This document shows, in pieces, positions 16,988 to 25,279 of a DNA stretch of 64,000 nt. This stretch comes from Scybalousia_A sp963540815 (lineage in GTDB: Bacteria > Bacteroidota > Bacteroidia > Bacteroidales > P3): the NCBI GenBank assembly GCA_963540815.1, contig CAUTQY010000003.1, forward strand, positions 62,001 to 126,000. Reading direction: 5' to 3'. The stretch's first letter is position 1. Each line of letters starts with the position of its first letter. The notes beneath the pieces are model-generated. The model had not been told where the DNA came from, did no database searches, and saw only the letters and a list, made by a program, of their open reading frames with translations. Both the position numbers and the translations under genes were made by a program.

Positions 16988-19246
16988 ATGTTTAAAATTT
17001 TAGAAAGAGAGCAACTAACCGAAAATATAGTACTCTTAAAGGTCAAAGCACCTAATGTTGCCAAAAAATGTCAGCCGGGGCAATTTGTTATTGTGGTAGA
17101 AGATGAAAAGGATGAAAGACTCCCTTTTACTATCTGTGATTTTGACAGGCAAGAAGAAAGTATTACCTTGGTTATTCAAATAGTAGGAGACGGTTCTAAA
17201 AAACTTTGTCAAAAACAAGTGGGCGAATATCTTAGAGATATAGCAGGACCTTTGGGAAATGCCAGCGAAATGTTGGAAGAAATCCAAGAGTTGAAAGACA
17301 AAAATATTGTATTTGTTGCCGGCGGTTTGGGTACGGCTCCGGTTTATCCTCAGGCTAAATGGGCAGAACAAAACAATATTAAGCATGACGTTATTATAGG
17401 CACAAAGTCACACTCTACTTTTATTTACGAAAAAGAGATGTCTGCCGTTTGTGACGATTTATACGTTTGTACCGATGACGGTTCTTACGGTTTTCATGGT
17501 ATGGTTACCAATTGTTTGGAAGACCTTGTGCTAAACAAAGGCAAACACTATGACTTGTGCATAGCAATAGGTCCTATGATTATGATGAAATTTGTTTGTC
17601 TTATGACACAAAAACTCGGTATCAGAACTATTGTTTCTCTCAACTCCCTTATGGTAGATGGTACGGGTATGTGCGGAGCATGTCGTGTAAGTGTAGGCGG
17701 AGAGATGAAATTTGCTTGTATTGACGGACCCGAATTTGACGGACACAAAGTAGATTTTGACGAAGCCATGCAACGCCAAAGAATGTATCCTCCTCACAAA
17801 ATTGCTTTCAATACCGAGGAACATAAATGTAATCTAACCCAAGCAGTAGAGCAATCTTTGGCAGAGTTTAGCAAAAAGAAAAGAGTTCCCGTTAGAGAAC
17901 AAGACCCTAATATCAGAAACAAAAATTTTGAAGAGGTTTGCTATGGTTACAACGACCAAGAGGCAAAATTGGAGGCCTCGCGTTGTTTGAATTGCAAAGT
18001 GCCTTTGTGTGTTAAGGCCTGTCCCGTAAACATCAATATACCTGCTTTTATTCAACAAATAAAAGGGGGTAATAACGAAGAGGCTATAAAAATCATCCAC
18101 GAAAGTTCTACTTTGCCTGCCATTTGCGGTAGAGTTTGTCCGCAAGAAAGCCAATGCGAAGGCTCTTGTATAATGGGCAAGAAAAACGACCCTGTGGCAA
18201 TAGGAAAATTGGAAAGATATGTTGCCGATTGGGCAAGAGAAAACAATGTAACCGAAAAGGTAGATATAAAGAAAAACGGAATAAAAATAGCCATTGTGGG
18301 TTCGGGTCCGTCTTCTTTGGCTTGTGCAAGTGATTTGGCAAAAATGGGATATGAGATTACTATCTTTGAGGCTTTGCACAGGAGCGGAGGAGTGTTGTCT
18401 TACGGTATTCCGGAGTTTCGTCTGCCAAAATCAAAAGTTGTAGAAAAAGAAATAGAAGAGGTTACAAAACTTGGAGTAGAAATCAAATGTGACGTACTTA
18501 TAGGCAAAAGTGTAACCGTAGACGATTTGTTTGATATGGGATACAAAGCTGTTTATATTGCCTCCGGAGCCGGAACTCCTAAATTTATGAATATAAAAGG
18601 TATAAACCTTAACGGAGTAGTTTCTGCCAACGAATTTCTTACAAGGGTTAATCTTATGAAGGCTTATCGCTCGGATTATCAGACACCTGTCTTTGTCGGT
18701 AAAAAAACCGTAGTAGTGGGTGGCGGAAACGTTGCTATGGATGGAGCCAGAAGTGCCAAGCGTTTGGGTTCGGATGTAACAGTGGTTTATAGACGTACTT
18801 TGGAGGAAATGCCTGCCCGTAAAGAAGAGGTGCATCACGCCGTAGAAGAAGGAATATATTTTCAAACCCTTACCAATCCCGTTGAGGTTATAGCAGATGA
18901 AAAAGGTTGGGTAAAAGGTCTCAGATGTGTGGAAATGGAACTCGGAGAACCGGACGAAAGCGGAAGAAGAAGACCGGTTGAAAAGAAGGGTTCTGAGTTC
19001 GAAATAGAATGCGATTGCGTTATAATGGCATTGGGAACGGATGCCAACAAACTTATTACTTCCACAACGGATAACCTTGAGATAAATAAACGCGGTAATA
19101 TAGTTGCCGATGAAAAACAAGCAACCTCTCGCCCCGGTGTTTTTGCCGGCGGAGATATAGTAAGTGGTGCCGCGACGGTTATTCTTGCTATGGGAGCAGG
19201 TAAAGTTGCCGCAAAGAGTATGGACGAATACATCAAATCTTTATAA
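16988..19246 (+). CDS. Fused NfnA/NfnB-type NADH-dependent ferredoxin:NADP oxidoreductase (or glutamate synthase small-subunit-like)
   Basis: A 752-residue fusion. Residues 1 to about 285 are a PyrK/NfnA-like module: FAD-binding RLPFTICDFD, NAD-binding FVAGGLGTAPVYPQA, and a [2Fe-2S] site CGACRVSVGGEMKFAC. From about 325 on is a GltD/NfnB-like module with Cys clusters CLNCKVPLCVKACPV and CGRVCPQESQCEGSC for [4Fe-4S] centres, then IVGSGPSSLACASDL and VVVGGGNVAMDGARSAKRLG for FAD and NADPH. In two-subunit Nfn enzymes these parts bifurcate electrons between NADH, ferredoxin and NADPH; sulfide dehydrogenase and GltD are relatives. The ferredoxin-linked korAB next door supports an Nfn-type role. 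Confidence 0.85.
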   Translation: MFKILEREQLTENIVLLKVKAPNVAKKCQPGQFVIVVEDEKDERLPFTICDFDRQEESITLVIQIVGDGSKKLCQKQVGEYLRDIAGPLGNASEMLEEIQELKDKNIVFVAGGLGTAPVYPQAKWAEQNNIKHDVIIGTKSHSTFIYEKEMSAVCDDLYVCTDDGSYGFHGMVTNCLEDLVLNKGKHYDLCIAIGPMIMMKFVCLMTQKLGIRTIVSLNSLMVDGTGMCGACRVSVGGEMKFACIDGPEFDGHKVDFDEAMQRQRMYPPHKIAFNTEEHKCNLTQAVEQSLAEFSKKKRVPVREQDPNIRNKNFEEVCYGYNDQEAKLEASRCLNCKVPLCVKACPVNINIPAFIQQIKGGNNEEAIKIIHESSTLPAICGRVCPQESQCEGSCIMGKKNDPVAIGKLERYVADWARENNVTEKVDIKKNGIKIAIVGSGPSSLACASDLAKMGYEITIFEALHRSGGVLSYGIPEFRLPKSKVVEKEIEEVTKLGVEIKCDVLIGKSVTVDDLFDMGYKAVYIASGAGTPKFMNIKGINLNGVVSANEFLTRVNLMKAYRSDYQTPVFVGKKTVVVGGGNVAMDGARSAKRLGSDVTVVYRRTLEEMPARKEEVHHAVEEGIYFQTLTNPVEVIADEKGWVKGLRCVEMELGEPDESGRRRPVEKKGSEFEIECDCVIMALGTDANKLITSTTDNLEINKRGNIVADEKQATSRPGVFAGGDIVSGAATVILAMGAGKVAAKSMDEYIKSL

Positions 19247-19275
19247 TAGATTGTTTCTTTTTTAATTGATAATTG

Positions 19276-19311
19276 AAAAGGCTTTAATCCTTGCCGATAG
19301 AAGCCTTTTTT
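19276..19311 (+). terminator. Terminator after the Nfn-like gene
   Basis: AAAAGGCTT (19276-19284) pairs with AAGCCTTTTT (19301-19310), ending in a T-run. It separates this gene from korAB, which has its own promoter. Confidence 0.75.
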
Positions 19312-19374
19312 CTACAATTGCTCCCATAAATTAACAATAATAAGGCATAAAACATTGTATATAAATAAAATTAC

Positions 19375-19382
19375 TAATTTTG
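19375..19382 (+). promoter_or_regulatory. -7 box for korAB
   Basis: TAATTTTG with a TTG -33-like element at 19355-19357 (17-base spacer); 61 bases before the korA ATG. Confidence 0.55.
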
Positions 19383-19443
19383 CAATTTCATTTGCTACCT
19401 ATTTTTATGGTGGTAGGATAAAATAAAAACACGTTTTTATATA

Positions 19444-21297
19444 ATGACAACAAAAGAATTTATAAAGAAAAAAGATGCTGTCGTAAGATTTGCCGGAGAC
19501 AGCGGAGATGGAATGCAACTTTCCGGAACTCTGTTTTCCGACACTTCGGCATTGGACGGCAACGATATTGCTACGTTTCCCGATTATCCTGCGGAAATTA
19601 GGGCACCACACAACACCATAGCGGGAGTATCCGGTTTTCAGGTTCATATAGGAAAAAACATTTACTCCTCAGGAGATAAGGCGGATGTCTTGGTTTGTAT
19701 GAATCCCGCTTCATTGAAATCCAATTTAAAATGGGCAGTAAAAGGAGCAACAATAATAATAGACTTGGACACCTTTACTCCGGAGGCCATACAAAAAGCA
19801 GGATACGAACAAAGTCCTTTGGAAACCGATGAACTCTCCTCTTACAATATAGTTAAGGCGCCTATAACCCAACTTACCGTAGAAGCCGTTAAGAATGTTG
19901 TTTCCGACCGTAAAAGTGCTTTGAAATGCAGAAATATGTTTGCCTTGGGTATGATATTTTTCATATTCGGAAAACAGACCACACACGCAGACGAATATTT
20001 GCAAACAAAATTCAAAAATAAACCGGAGGTAATAAAGGCTAATGAAAAAGTAATACAAGCTGGTTATAATTATTGTGAAAACATAGATATACAAGAAATT
20101 CCTTTGCAGAGGTTGGAAGTTGATACCTCTGATATGCCAAAGGGAAAGTATCGTAATATTACCGGCAATGTAGCAACAGCATGGGGATTGCTTGCCGCAG
20201 CTGAAAAAGCTCGTCTAAATCTCTTTCTTGGCTCTTACCCTATCACTCCGGCAACGGATATTATGGTTGAGTTTGCTAAACGCAAATCTTTGGGAGCAAG
20301 AGTCTTTCAAGCAGAAGACGAGATAGCGGGAATTTGTTCTGCCATAGGAGCATCCTTTGCGGGTGCTTTGGCTTGTACTTCAACCTCAGGACCCGGTCTG
20401 TCTCTAAAAAGTGAAGCCTTGGGTTTGGCTGTTATGACAGAGTTACCTTTGGTAGTAATAGACGTACAAAGAGGCGGACCTTCTACCGGCTTGCCTACAA
20501 AAACCGAACAAGCCGACCTCAATCAAGCCTTGTTTGGCAGAAACGGAGAGGCTCCTTGTATAATTGTTGCTCCAAGTACTTCGGCAAACTGTTTTTATTG
20601 GGCTTTTGAGGCAGCCAAACTTTCTTTAGAAACAATGACACCGGTTATATTTTTGTCTGATGCCTATCTTGGCAACGGCTCTCAGTTGTTTAGAATTCCG
20701 CGTATGAGCGAATTTCCGGAAATACATCCTCCTTTTGCCAAACCCAATGACCCGGACTTTCAACCCTATAGAAGAGACCCAAAAACATTTGTTCGTCAGT
20801 GGGCTATTCCTGGTATGGACGGACTTAGACACAGAATAGGAGGCTTGGAAAAAACGGACGGCAAAGGGGAGGTTTCTACCGATAATCTTAATCATGAAAA
20901 AATGGTATATTATCGTCAAGAGAAAATAAACAAATTAGCTGAAAAACTTCCTTTGCAAGAGGTATACGGAGACAAAGAAGCAGAAGTTTTGGTTGTCGGT
21001 TGGGGAGGCACGCACGGTGCTTTGAAAACCGCAGTAAACGAACTCATAGGGGAGGGTAAAAAAATAGCATATACTCATTTCAATTATATATGTCCTCTAC
21101 CTAAGAATACGGAGAATATTCTAAGAAAGTATAAAAAAATCATTGTATGCGAGTTGAATATGGGGCAATTCGTCAATTATCTAAGAATGAATTTCCAAGG
21201 CATTTTATTCTATCAATACAATAAAGTGCAGGGATTACCTTTTGAGGTTACCGAATTAAAAGAAGAGTTTAACAAATTAATTAACGGAGAAAAATAA
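19444..21297 (+). CDS. korA: 2-oxoacid:ferredoxin oxidoreductase, fused gamma-alpha subunit
   Basis: A 617-residue subunit. The N-terminal about 190 residues are the gamma domain (VRFAGDSGDGMQLSGTLFS, FPDYPAEIRAP), fused to the alpha pyrimidine-binding domain, whose GSYPITPATDIM and AEDEIAGICSAIGASFAG motifs are typical. GGPSTGLPTKTEQADL is the family signature. With KorB it oxidatively decarboxylates a 2-oxoacid, most likely 2-oxoglutarate, to acyl-CoA and reduces ferredoxin. Substrate cannot be fixed from sequence. It is followed by korB after 3 bases. Confidence 0.93.
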   Translation: MTTKEFIKKKDAVVRFAGDSGDGMQLSGTLFSDTSALDGNDIATFPDYPAEIRAPHNTIAGVSGFQVHIGKNIYSSGDKADVLVCMNPASLKSNLKWAVKGATIIIDLDTFTPEAIQKAGYEQSPLETDELSSYNIVKAPITQLTVEAVKNVVSDRKSALKCRNMFALGMIFFIFGKQTTHADEYLQTKFKNKPEVIKANEKVIQAGYNYCENIDIQEIPLQRLEVDTSDMPKGKYRNITGNVATAWGLLAAAEKARLNLFLGSYPITPATDIMVEFAKRKSLGARVFQAEDEIAGICSAIGASFAGALACTSTSGPGLSLKSEALGLAVMTELPLVVIDVQRGGPSTGLPTKTEQADLNQALFGRNGEAPCIIVAPSTSANCFYWAFEAAKLSLETMTPVIFLSDAYLGNGSQLFRIPRMSEFPEIHPPFAKPNDPDFQPYRRDPKTFVRQWAIPGMDGLRHRIGGLEKTDGKGEVSTDNLNHEKMVYYRQEKINKLAEKLPLQEVYGDKEAEVLVVGWGGTHGALKTAVNELIGEGKKIAYTHFNYICPLPKNTENILRKYKKIIVCELNMGQFVNYLRMNFQGILFYQYNKVQGLPFEVTELKEEFNKLINGEK

Positions 21298-21300
21298 GAA

Positions 21301-22317
21301 ATGGAATATTCAAATATAGCATTAACTAAGGCGGATTTTGCTTCAAATCAAATGGTAAAATGGTGTCCCGGTTGCGGAGACCACGCCATACTTGCGGCTG
21401 TTCATAATGTTTTTCCAAAAATTAATTATAGAAAAGAGGATTACTGTGTAGTCTCGGGTATAGGTTGCTCTTCCCGATTTCCGTATTATGTGAATACTTA
21501 CGGATTTCATGGCATACACGGACGTCCTGCCGCAATAGCCACGGGGGTAAAAATAGCAAATCCCGAGTTATCGGTTTGGATAACCTCGGGCGACGGAGAC
21601 TCTACTGCAATAGGAGGAAATCATTTTATGCATCTTATTCGTAGAAATATGGATGTAAATTTGATAATGTTCAACAACCGTATTTACGGTTTGACCAAAG
21701 GACAATACTCTCCTACCACCAAACAAGGACAGGTAACCAAAACCTCTCCCTTCGGAGTTATAGACTATCAACTAAATCCGGGTGAGCTTGTGTTGGGGGT
21801 AAGAGGTACTTTTTTTGCTCGCGCAATAGATTCTCAAAGTGCTTCTTTGCAAAAGGTTTGCGAACGCATGGCTGCGCATGATGGTACGGCTGTTGTGGAA
21901 GTCTTGCAAAACTGTGTAATATTCAATAACGGCACGCACGCCGATGTTACAGACAAAGAAACAAGAGAGGACAGACAATTATGGGTAGAGCACGGCAAAC
22001 CTATGATATTTGGTAAAAACAGAGACAAGGGTTTGGTTATGATAAACAGAAGTCTTAAGGTCGTAAAAATAGGGGAAGGAATAACTGAAAAAGACATTAT
22101 GATTCATGACGAAACAACCGAAGACACAGGTATTCATCATATGTTGGCACGTATGCGTCCGCCGGAATTTCCTATGGTTTTTGGTGTTATTCGTGCGGTA
22201 AAGAAACCTACTTACAATCAAATGTTCCAAGACCAAGAAGAAGAACAAAAACAGCACGGCGCAGTTCACAATATGGACGAGTTGTTAAACTCAGGTGAAA
22301 CTTGGGAAATAAAATAA
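21301..22317 (+). CDS. korB: 2-oxoacid:ferredoxin oxidoreductase, beta subunit
   Basis: A 338-residue thiamine-diphosphate subunit. KWCPGCGDHAIL and GIGCSSRFPYY supply iron-sulfur and substrate-site Cys; SGDGDSTAIGGNHFMHLIRR followed by LIMFNNRIYGLTKGQ is the ThDP-Mg motif (GDGD ... NN). It lacks the extra ferredoxin domain of pyruvate:ferredoxin oxidoreductase, as expected of KorB. It ends with a terminator at 22341-22392. Confidence 0.95.
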   Translation: MEYSNIALTKADFASNQMVKWCPGCGDHAILAAVHNVFPKINYRKEDYCVVSGIGCSSRFPYYVNTYGFHGIHGRPAAIATGVKIANPELSVWITSGDGDSTAIGGNHFMHLIRRNMDVNLIMFNNRIYGLTKGQYSPTTKQGQVTKTSPFGVIDYQLNPGELVLGVRGTFFARAIDSQSASLQKVCERMAAHDGTAVVEVLQNCVIFNNGTHADVTDKETREDRQLWVEHGKPMIFGKNRDKGLVMINRSLKVVKIGEGITEKDIMIHDETTEDTGIHHMLARMRPPEFPMVFGVIRAVKKPTYNQMFQDQEEEQKQHGAVHNMDELLNSGETWEIK

Positions 22318-22340
22318 ATTCATATCCATACTTTTAACCA

Positions 22341-22392
22341 ATAGGCGATTGTTTTGCTTTATACTAAAACAAAACAGTTGCCTATTTTTTTT
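22341..22392 (+). terminator. Terminator of korAB
   Basis: ATAGGCGATTGTTTTG pairs imperfectly with CAAAACAGTTGCCTAT and is followed by a T-run of eight. Confidence 0.85.
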
Positions 22393-22526
22393 ATCCGCAT
22401 TTTTGCATCATTCTTGCAAGAGAATCAATAAATACTCTCCATCGTCAAACCTTACCTACTTTTCATTAACAAGACTTTGCTTTAAGTCGCAACAAACCGC
22501 GCCTTGTAATCCATATTATTCTTTTC

Positions 22527-22612
22527 CGTCATTACGAGCCATAAGGCGTGGCAATCCGTAAAAATAAATAGATAGGAATAGATTGCTTTGCTTTTCGCTT
22601 GCAATGACGGAC
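22527..22612. repeat. REP-like inverted repeat pair
   Basis: CGTCATTACGAGCCATAAGG running to GGCAATCC (22527-22557), then the opposite orientation GATTGCTTTGCTTTTCGCTT running to GCAATGACGG (22581-22610). Apart from the korAB terminator and this pair I see nothing in 22318-22768. Confidence 0.75.
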
Positions 22613-22768
22613 GCGGACTATATAATAAGGTGAGTATTGTCTCATCATAGTGGGCTTGTAAGGACAAAAATAGAGAGTTTGTGATAACAGGTTTTTTGTT
22701 CTTCGGGTGGCTACTAAGTCGTTAGTATGAGTTTTAAGTGTGGCAATTATGGAGGAAATTATGCAAAT

Positions 22769-23656
22769 TCAGTCTTGGGCTATTATGGATTTATCTTTAC
22801 AGGCAACCCCCTCCGTCTCAAATTCCAGTGTTATATGTGTTATTCCTTCCGTGGAAAGTTGATTTTTTATCTCTTTTTTTATTTGTTCCATATTATTTAA
22901 GTCGTCTGCTACAATATGAGCCGTTAGCGCATTTTCCCTTGTACTTATTGCCCAAAGATGTAGATGATGTAGGTTTTGCACACCTTTCGTTTTTTCTATT
23001 ACGGAAATTATTTTCTCGGTATTAATGCCATGTGGTACGCCGTCAAGGGTCAAACGAAAACTTTTTGCCAATAAACTCCATGTGGAAACGAGTATAACAA
23101 TACTTATCAATAACCCAACAATTCCGTCTATGAAATACCATTGGGTAAATTTCATAATAAGACCGGAGACCACAACACCAAGGCCAACCAAAGTATCTGC
23201 TAACATATGAAGATAAACTCCTTTTATATTCAAGTCCCTTTCCTTATCTCTATGGAAAAGAAAGGTACTAATACCTTTTATTGCAACCCCTATTGCAGCC
23301 GTTATGGAAATTATTTCTCCCTCAACTTTTACCGGGTTTACTATCTTTACTACGCTTTCGTAAAAGATGAATATAATGACCATCATAAGCAATAGGGCGT
23401 TAATCAAAGAGGCTAAAACGGTTGTTTTTTTGTATCCGTATGTATAGCGAGTATTGGGTCGTAATTTGGACAAACCTATTGCCAACATGGCTAATATCAA
23501 AGAAATAATATCCGATAAATTGTGTCCGGCATCGGAAATAAGCCCTATGGAACCCACAAAAAAACCGACCAAAAACTCCAAAACAACAAAAAGCCCGTTA
23601 AGTATTATACCAAAGATAAAAGCGGAATTAATACTTTCTACAACGTGATTGTGCAT
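22769..23656 (-). CDS. Cation diffusion facilitator (CzcD/ZitB-like) transporter
   Basis: A 295-residue CDF exporter for zinc or similar divalent cations. It has about six membrane helices, the helix II metal site ISDAGHNLSDII (His and Asp), the helix V site HMLADTLVGLG, and a cytoplasmic C-terminal domain (VQNLHHLHLWAIS). Oddity: in-frame codons upstream of the ATG continue His-rich (EHKFEKHTH), like the His-rich N-termini of this family, but I find no ATG, GTG or TTG ahead of them before a stop codon near 23720. It lies 77 bases downstream of the thioesterase gene, same strand. Confidence 0.92.
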   Translation of the reverse strand: MHNHVVESINSAFIFGIILNGLFVVLEFLVGFFVGSIGLISDAGHNLSDIISLILAMLAIGLSKLRPNTRYTYGYKKTTVLASLINALLLMMVIIFIFYESVVKIVNPVKVEGEIISITAAIGVAIKGISTFLFHRDKERDLNIKGVYLHMLADTLVGLGVVVSGLIMKFTQWYFIDGIVGLLISIVILVSTWSLLAKSFRLTLDGVPHGINTEKIISVIEKTKGVQNLHHLHLWAISTRENALTAHIVADDLNNMEQIKKEIKNQLSTEGITHITLEFETEGVACKDKSIIAQD

Positions 23657-23733
23657 ATGCGTGTGTTTCTCAAATTTGTGTTCAACGTTAGAGGTTATAG
23701 ATTTTACTGAGTTTGGTTGTGTTTATAACGATT

Positions 23734-24174
23734 TTATGTTTGCGAGTTTTCAAAACCAAGGAAAACATCCAAGTATTCTTTAGGCAATGGTTCCGAAATT
23801 TGTTTTTGCCTGTTAAAACCGGAAAGAACGGAAAAACAAGTAGATTTTACCTCCATAGTATTTTTATCTATGATACGTTGAAACATTCTCATACTTTTTT
23901 GTCCGAAACCTATAGTCTTTGTCTGTACGTATATGTCCATACTCATTTCTATGGGGGTAAGAAAATCTATTTCCAAATGCACAAGAACCAAGAAATCCTT
24001 TGTCCAATCTATTTCTCTTTGCAATATGTCCGAAAAATATTGAATCCTTCCTACATCAAAATAATGCATTTGAAAACCGTTATTAACATGATTTAGAGCA
24101 TCGAGGTCGGAAAACCTCATTTGTATGTGAGTTTGATGCAAAAATTTTTGTGTATCAAAGTCGTATTGTTTCAT
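23734..24174 (-). CDS. Acyl-CoA thioesterase, 4HBT (hot-dog) family
   Basis: A 146-residue single hot-dog domain. The active-site segment FSDLDALNHVNNGFQMHYFD has the D-x-x-x-H-V-N-N pattern of YbgC/FadM-type thioesterases, followed by LEIDFLTPIEMSMDIYV. It would hydrolyse a small acyl-CoA; substrate unknown. It is the last gene of topA-namZ-thioesterase, 13 bases after the DUF1343 gene. Confidence 0.88.
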   Translation of the reverse strand: MKQYDFDTQKFLHQTHIQMRFSDLDALNHVNNGFQMHYFDVGRIQYFSDILQREIDWTKDFLVLVHLEIDFLTPIEMSMDIYVQTKTIGFGQKSMRMFQRIIDKNTMEVKSTCFSVLSGFNRQKQISEPLPKEYLDVFLGFENSQT

Positions 24175-24187
24175 AAAAGCTATAGTT

Positions 24188-25267
24188 TTAATCGTGGTAA
24201 ATCAAATATTTGTTACGTATAAGAGTATAATTTTCCAGCTCTTTTTGCCAAGAATTTCTTATATCCTTTTCGCTTAAACCTTCCGTAATCTGTTGTCTCA
24301 AGAGGGAGTTACCGATAAGTTTGTCAAAAAAAGAATTAAAAAATTTTTTATCTCCTCTGTAATTTTCATAGACATTTAAGATAAATGCAATATCTATTTT
24401 TTTTGTTTGAATATTCGGAAAAATCCAAGTAGTATCTTTGTCGGCGGAATTTTTATAACCCACTTTTTCAAAAGGTAAGTCCGTATTTCTACCGACTGAA
24501 AGCGTTGTTCCCTCAAACAAACAAAGTGTCGGGTAGTTTCTTATTGCCTTTTGTGTTTTTAGATTGAGAGAAGGAGCAATGGGAAGTTTTACCTCATCGC
24601 TTCTCTTATAATTAAGTAACGGTATTACGCTAAGGGTTGCCTTCAAAGTATCGCATACCCAATTTTCCTCATTAATCATAGTAGCATATTCTCCTATGGT
24701 CAATCCGTAACATATGGGTATCGGTTGCATACCCACAAAACTTTTGTATTCTCTTTGCAAAACAGGACCATCTACGTAATTATTGGGATTCGGTCTATCC
24801 AAAACTACTATGGGAATATTGTTTTCAATACAAGAAAGCATTACATACTCCAAAGTGCTTATATAAGTATAAAATCTGCAACCTACATCCTGAATATCAA
24901 ACAATATTATTTCAATATCTTTTACTTGCTCTTTGGTAGGTTTTTTGTTTCTGCCGTAAAGAGAAATAATTTTTATTGTTCTATTCTCTATCTTTATAGT
25001 ACTGTCGCTTACAAACTCGCCTGCTTGTCTCAAACCGGTAAGACCATGCTCGGGAGTAAATACTTTAACAATATTTATTTGTCTGTCCAACAGTATATTT
25101 AAAAGATGTTTATTGCCTATTTGTGAAGTATGATTGCAAACCAAAGCAACCTTTTTATTTCGGATTAAAGGCAGATAATCATCCAATCTTTCATCTCCGT
25201 TGATTATTTGAGAATGAGAATTAAACACATGAACAATAAGGAGTAGGAACAAAAACAATTTTTTCAT
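24188..25267 (-). CDS. DUF1343 protein, NamZ-type exo-beta-N-acetylmuramidase (GH171)
   Basis: A 359-residue exported protein. The signal peptide ends HSQ; the family motifs ALVCNHTSQIG, VFTPEHGLTGLRQAGE, DIQDVGCRFYTYISTLEY, VLDRPNPN and LFEGTTLSVGRNTDLPFE are all present. DUF1343 proteins include NamZ, an exo-lytic enzyme that releases MurNAc from muropeptide glycans. The Glu in the PEHGL or LFEGT motif is a plausible catalytic residue, which I cannot confirm. It sits 12 bases after topA. A MurU-like nucleotidyltransferase at 1204-1923 could use the released sugar. Confidence 0.85.
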   Translation of the reverse strand: MKKLFLFLLLIVHVFNSHSQIINGDERLDDYLPLIRNKKVALVCNHTSQIGNKHLLNILLDRQINIVKVFTPEHGLTGLRQAGEFVSDSTIKIENRTIKIISLYGRNKKPTKEQVKDIEIILFDIQDVGCRFYTYISTLEYVMLSCIENNIPIVVLDRPNPNNYVDGPVLQREYKSFVGMQPIPICYGLTIGEYATMINEENWVCDTLKATLSVIPLLNYKRSDEVKLPIAPSLNLKTQKAIRNYPTLCLFEGTTLSVGRNTDLPFEKVGYKNSADKDTTWIFPNIQTKKIDIAFILNVYENYRGDKKFFNSFFDKLIGNSLLRQQITEGLSEKDIRNSWQKELENYTLIRNKYLIYHD

Positions 25268-25279
25268 CTATTCCCCGTA

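Noticed and set aside
18431..19120. A 229-residue ORF on the minus strand inside the Nfn-like gene
   Set aside because: Antisense to conserved FAD/NADPH-binding coding sequence; its composition is that of a shadow frame, with no recognisable domain.
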